DNA from: an uncultured Lachnospiraceae bacterium
Lineage (GTDB): Bacteria > Bacillota > Clostridia > Lachnospirales > Lachnospiraceae
DNA: 6,175 nt
Direction: 5' to 3'
NCBI GenBank assembly: GCA_937916415.1
Contig: CALGGH010000014.1
Span: 1-6,175 of the forward strand
Under the pieces are notes generated by a model. The model did not search any database, was not told the origin of the DNA, and saw nothing but the letters and a program-made list of their open reading frames with translations. Position 1 is the first letter of the stretch. Every line of letters starts with the position of its first letter. A program made the position numbers and the translations under genes. This document shows, in pieces, positions 6,109 through 6,175 of this stretch.

Positions 6109-6138
6109 ATGTCCAAATTCATAGCCTTTCGGAATTGA
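6109..6138 (+). CDS. Nine-codon ORF behind a consensus ribosome binding site
   Basis: ATG at 6109 opens MSKFIAFRN and stops at TGA 6136-6138. The strong Shine-Dalgarno suggests it is translated. It could be a leader peptide or the start of a gene broken by a nonsense or frameshift change; only 37 bases remain after it, too few to tell. No regulatory codon run (such as repeated Trp or His) is present. A weak pairing AAATTC (6115-6120) with GAATTT (6164-6169) is possible. Confidence 0.3.
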   Translation: MSKFIAFRN

Positions 6139-6175
6139 GAGGCATTTAGACCATAAATTGTGGGAATTTAACCCA

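Larger units (their letters stand above)
5864..6175. other. 312-bp region with no convincing gene
   Basis: This stretch is visibly richer in A and T than the genes before it. It holds two short hairpins near its left end, a candidate extended -10 (5951-5959), possible leader-RNA pairings and a strong Shine-Dalgarno at 6093-6099 with a nine-codon ORF. The pairings are GGATTC 5984-5989 with GAATCC 5999-6004, enclosed by AGTGAA 5972-5977 with TTCACT 6023-6028. A 70-codon minus-strand frame (6106-5894, TTG start) has no recognisable family. The region looks like a promoter plus 5' leader for a gene beyond the window, or decayed intergenic DNA. Confidence 0.6.

Overview
The window is a bacterial chromosome segment with all genes on the + strand. 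It carries the classic translation and RNA-maturation cluster infB (3' part) - rbfA - DHH/DHHA1 phosphoesterase (nrnA type) - truB - ribF, followed by a fused alpha/beta-hydrolase-glutathione peroxidase gene and about 310 bp without a clear gene. An nrnA-type gene between rbfA and truB is typical of Gram-positive Bacillota, especially Clostridia. Moderate-to-high GC, frequent ATA and AGG codons and the peroxidase subtype fit a clostridial relative. The genus cannot be named from sequence alone.

Positions 1-2611 are tightly packed. infB overlaps rbfA by one base (TAATG), and rbfA is 11 nt from the DHH gene, so the three genes are probably co-transcribed and translationally coupled. IF2 (initiation), RbfA (30S maturation), NrnA (nanoRNA/pAp turnover) and TruB (tRNA U55 pseudouridylation) form a coherent translation/RNA module. 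Codon usage inside infB is patchy: the first ~780 bp lack ATA and AGG codons, which are common in the rest of infB and downstream.

Positions 2612-3753 hold truB and its punctuation. The TruB C-terminal (PUA) region contains three imperfect 33-bp tandem units, each starting with the palindrome TTACGTAA. The last codons of truB overlap a small hairpin followed by seven T. The 97-bp truB-ribF gap contains a perfect 18-bp inverted repeat that overlaps a candidate -10 element, so ribF may have its own regulated start or an mRNA processing hairpin.

Positions 3754-5863 hold ribF (riboflavin kinase/FAD synthetase) and then, with its own strong ribosome binding site, a 366-residue hydrolase-peroxidase fusion with complete catalytic residues for both halves. 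At the joint there is an internal GGAGG and an in-frame GTG that could also yield a free-standing peroxidase of 184 residues.

Positions 5864-6175 are AT-richer and show two short hairpins, an extended -10 promoter candidate, and a consensus Shine-Dalgarno followed by a nine-codon ORF. No convincing longer gene is seen there. I see no RNA genes, CRISPR arrays or recognisable mobile element. The most unusual items are the fusion with its possible internal start, the repeat expansion in truB and the palindrome before ribF.
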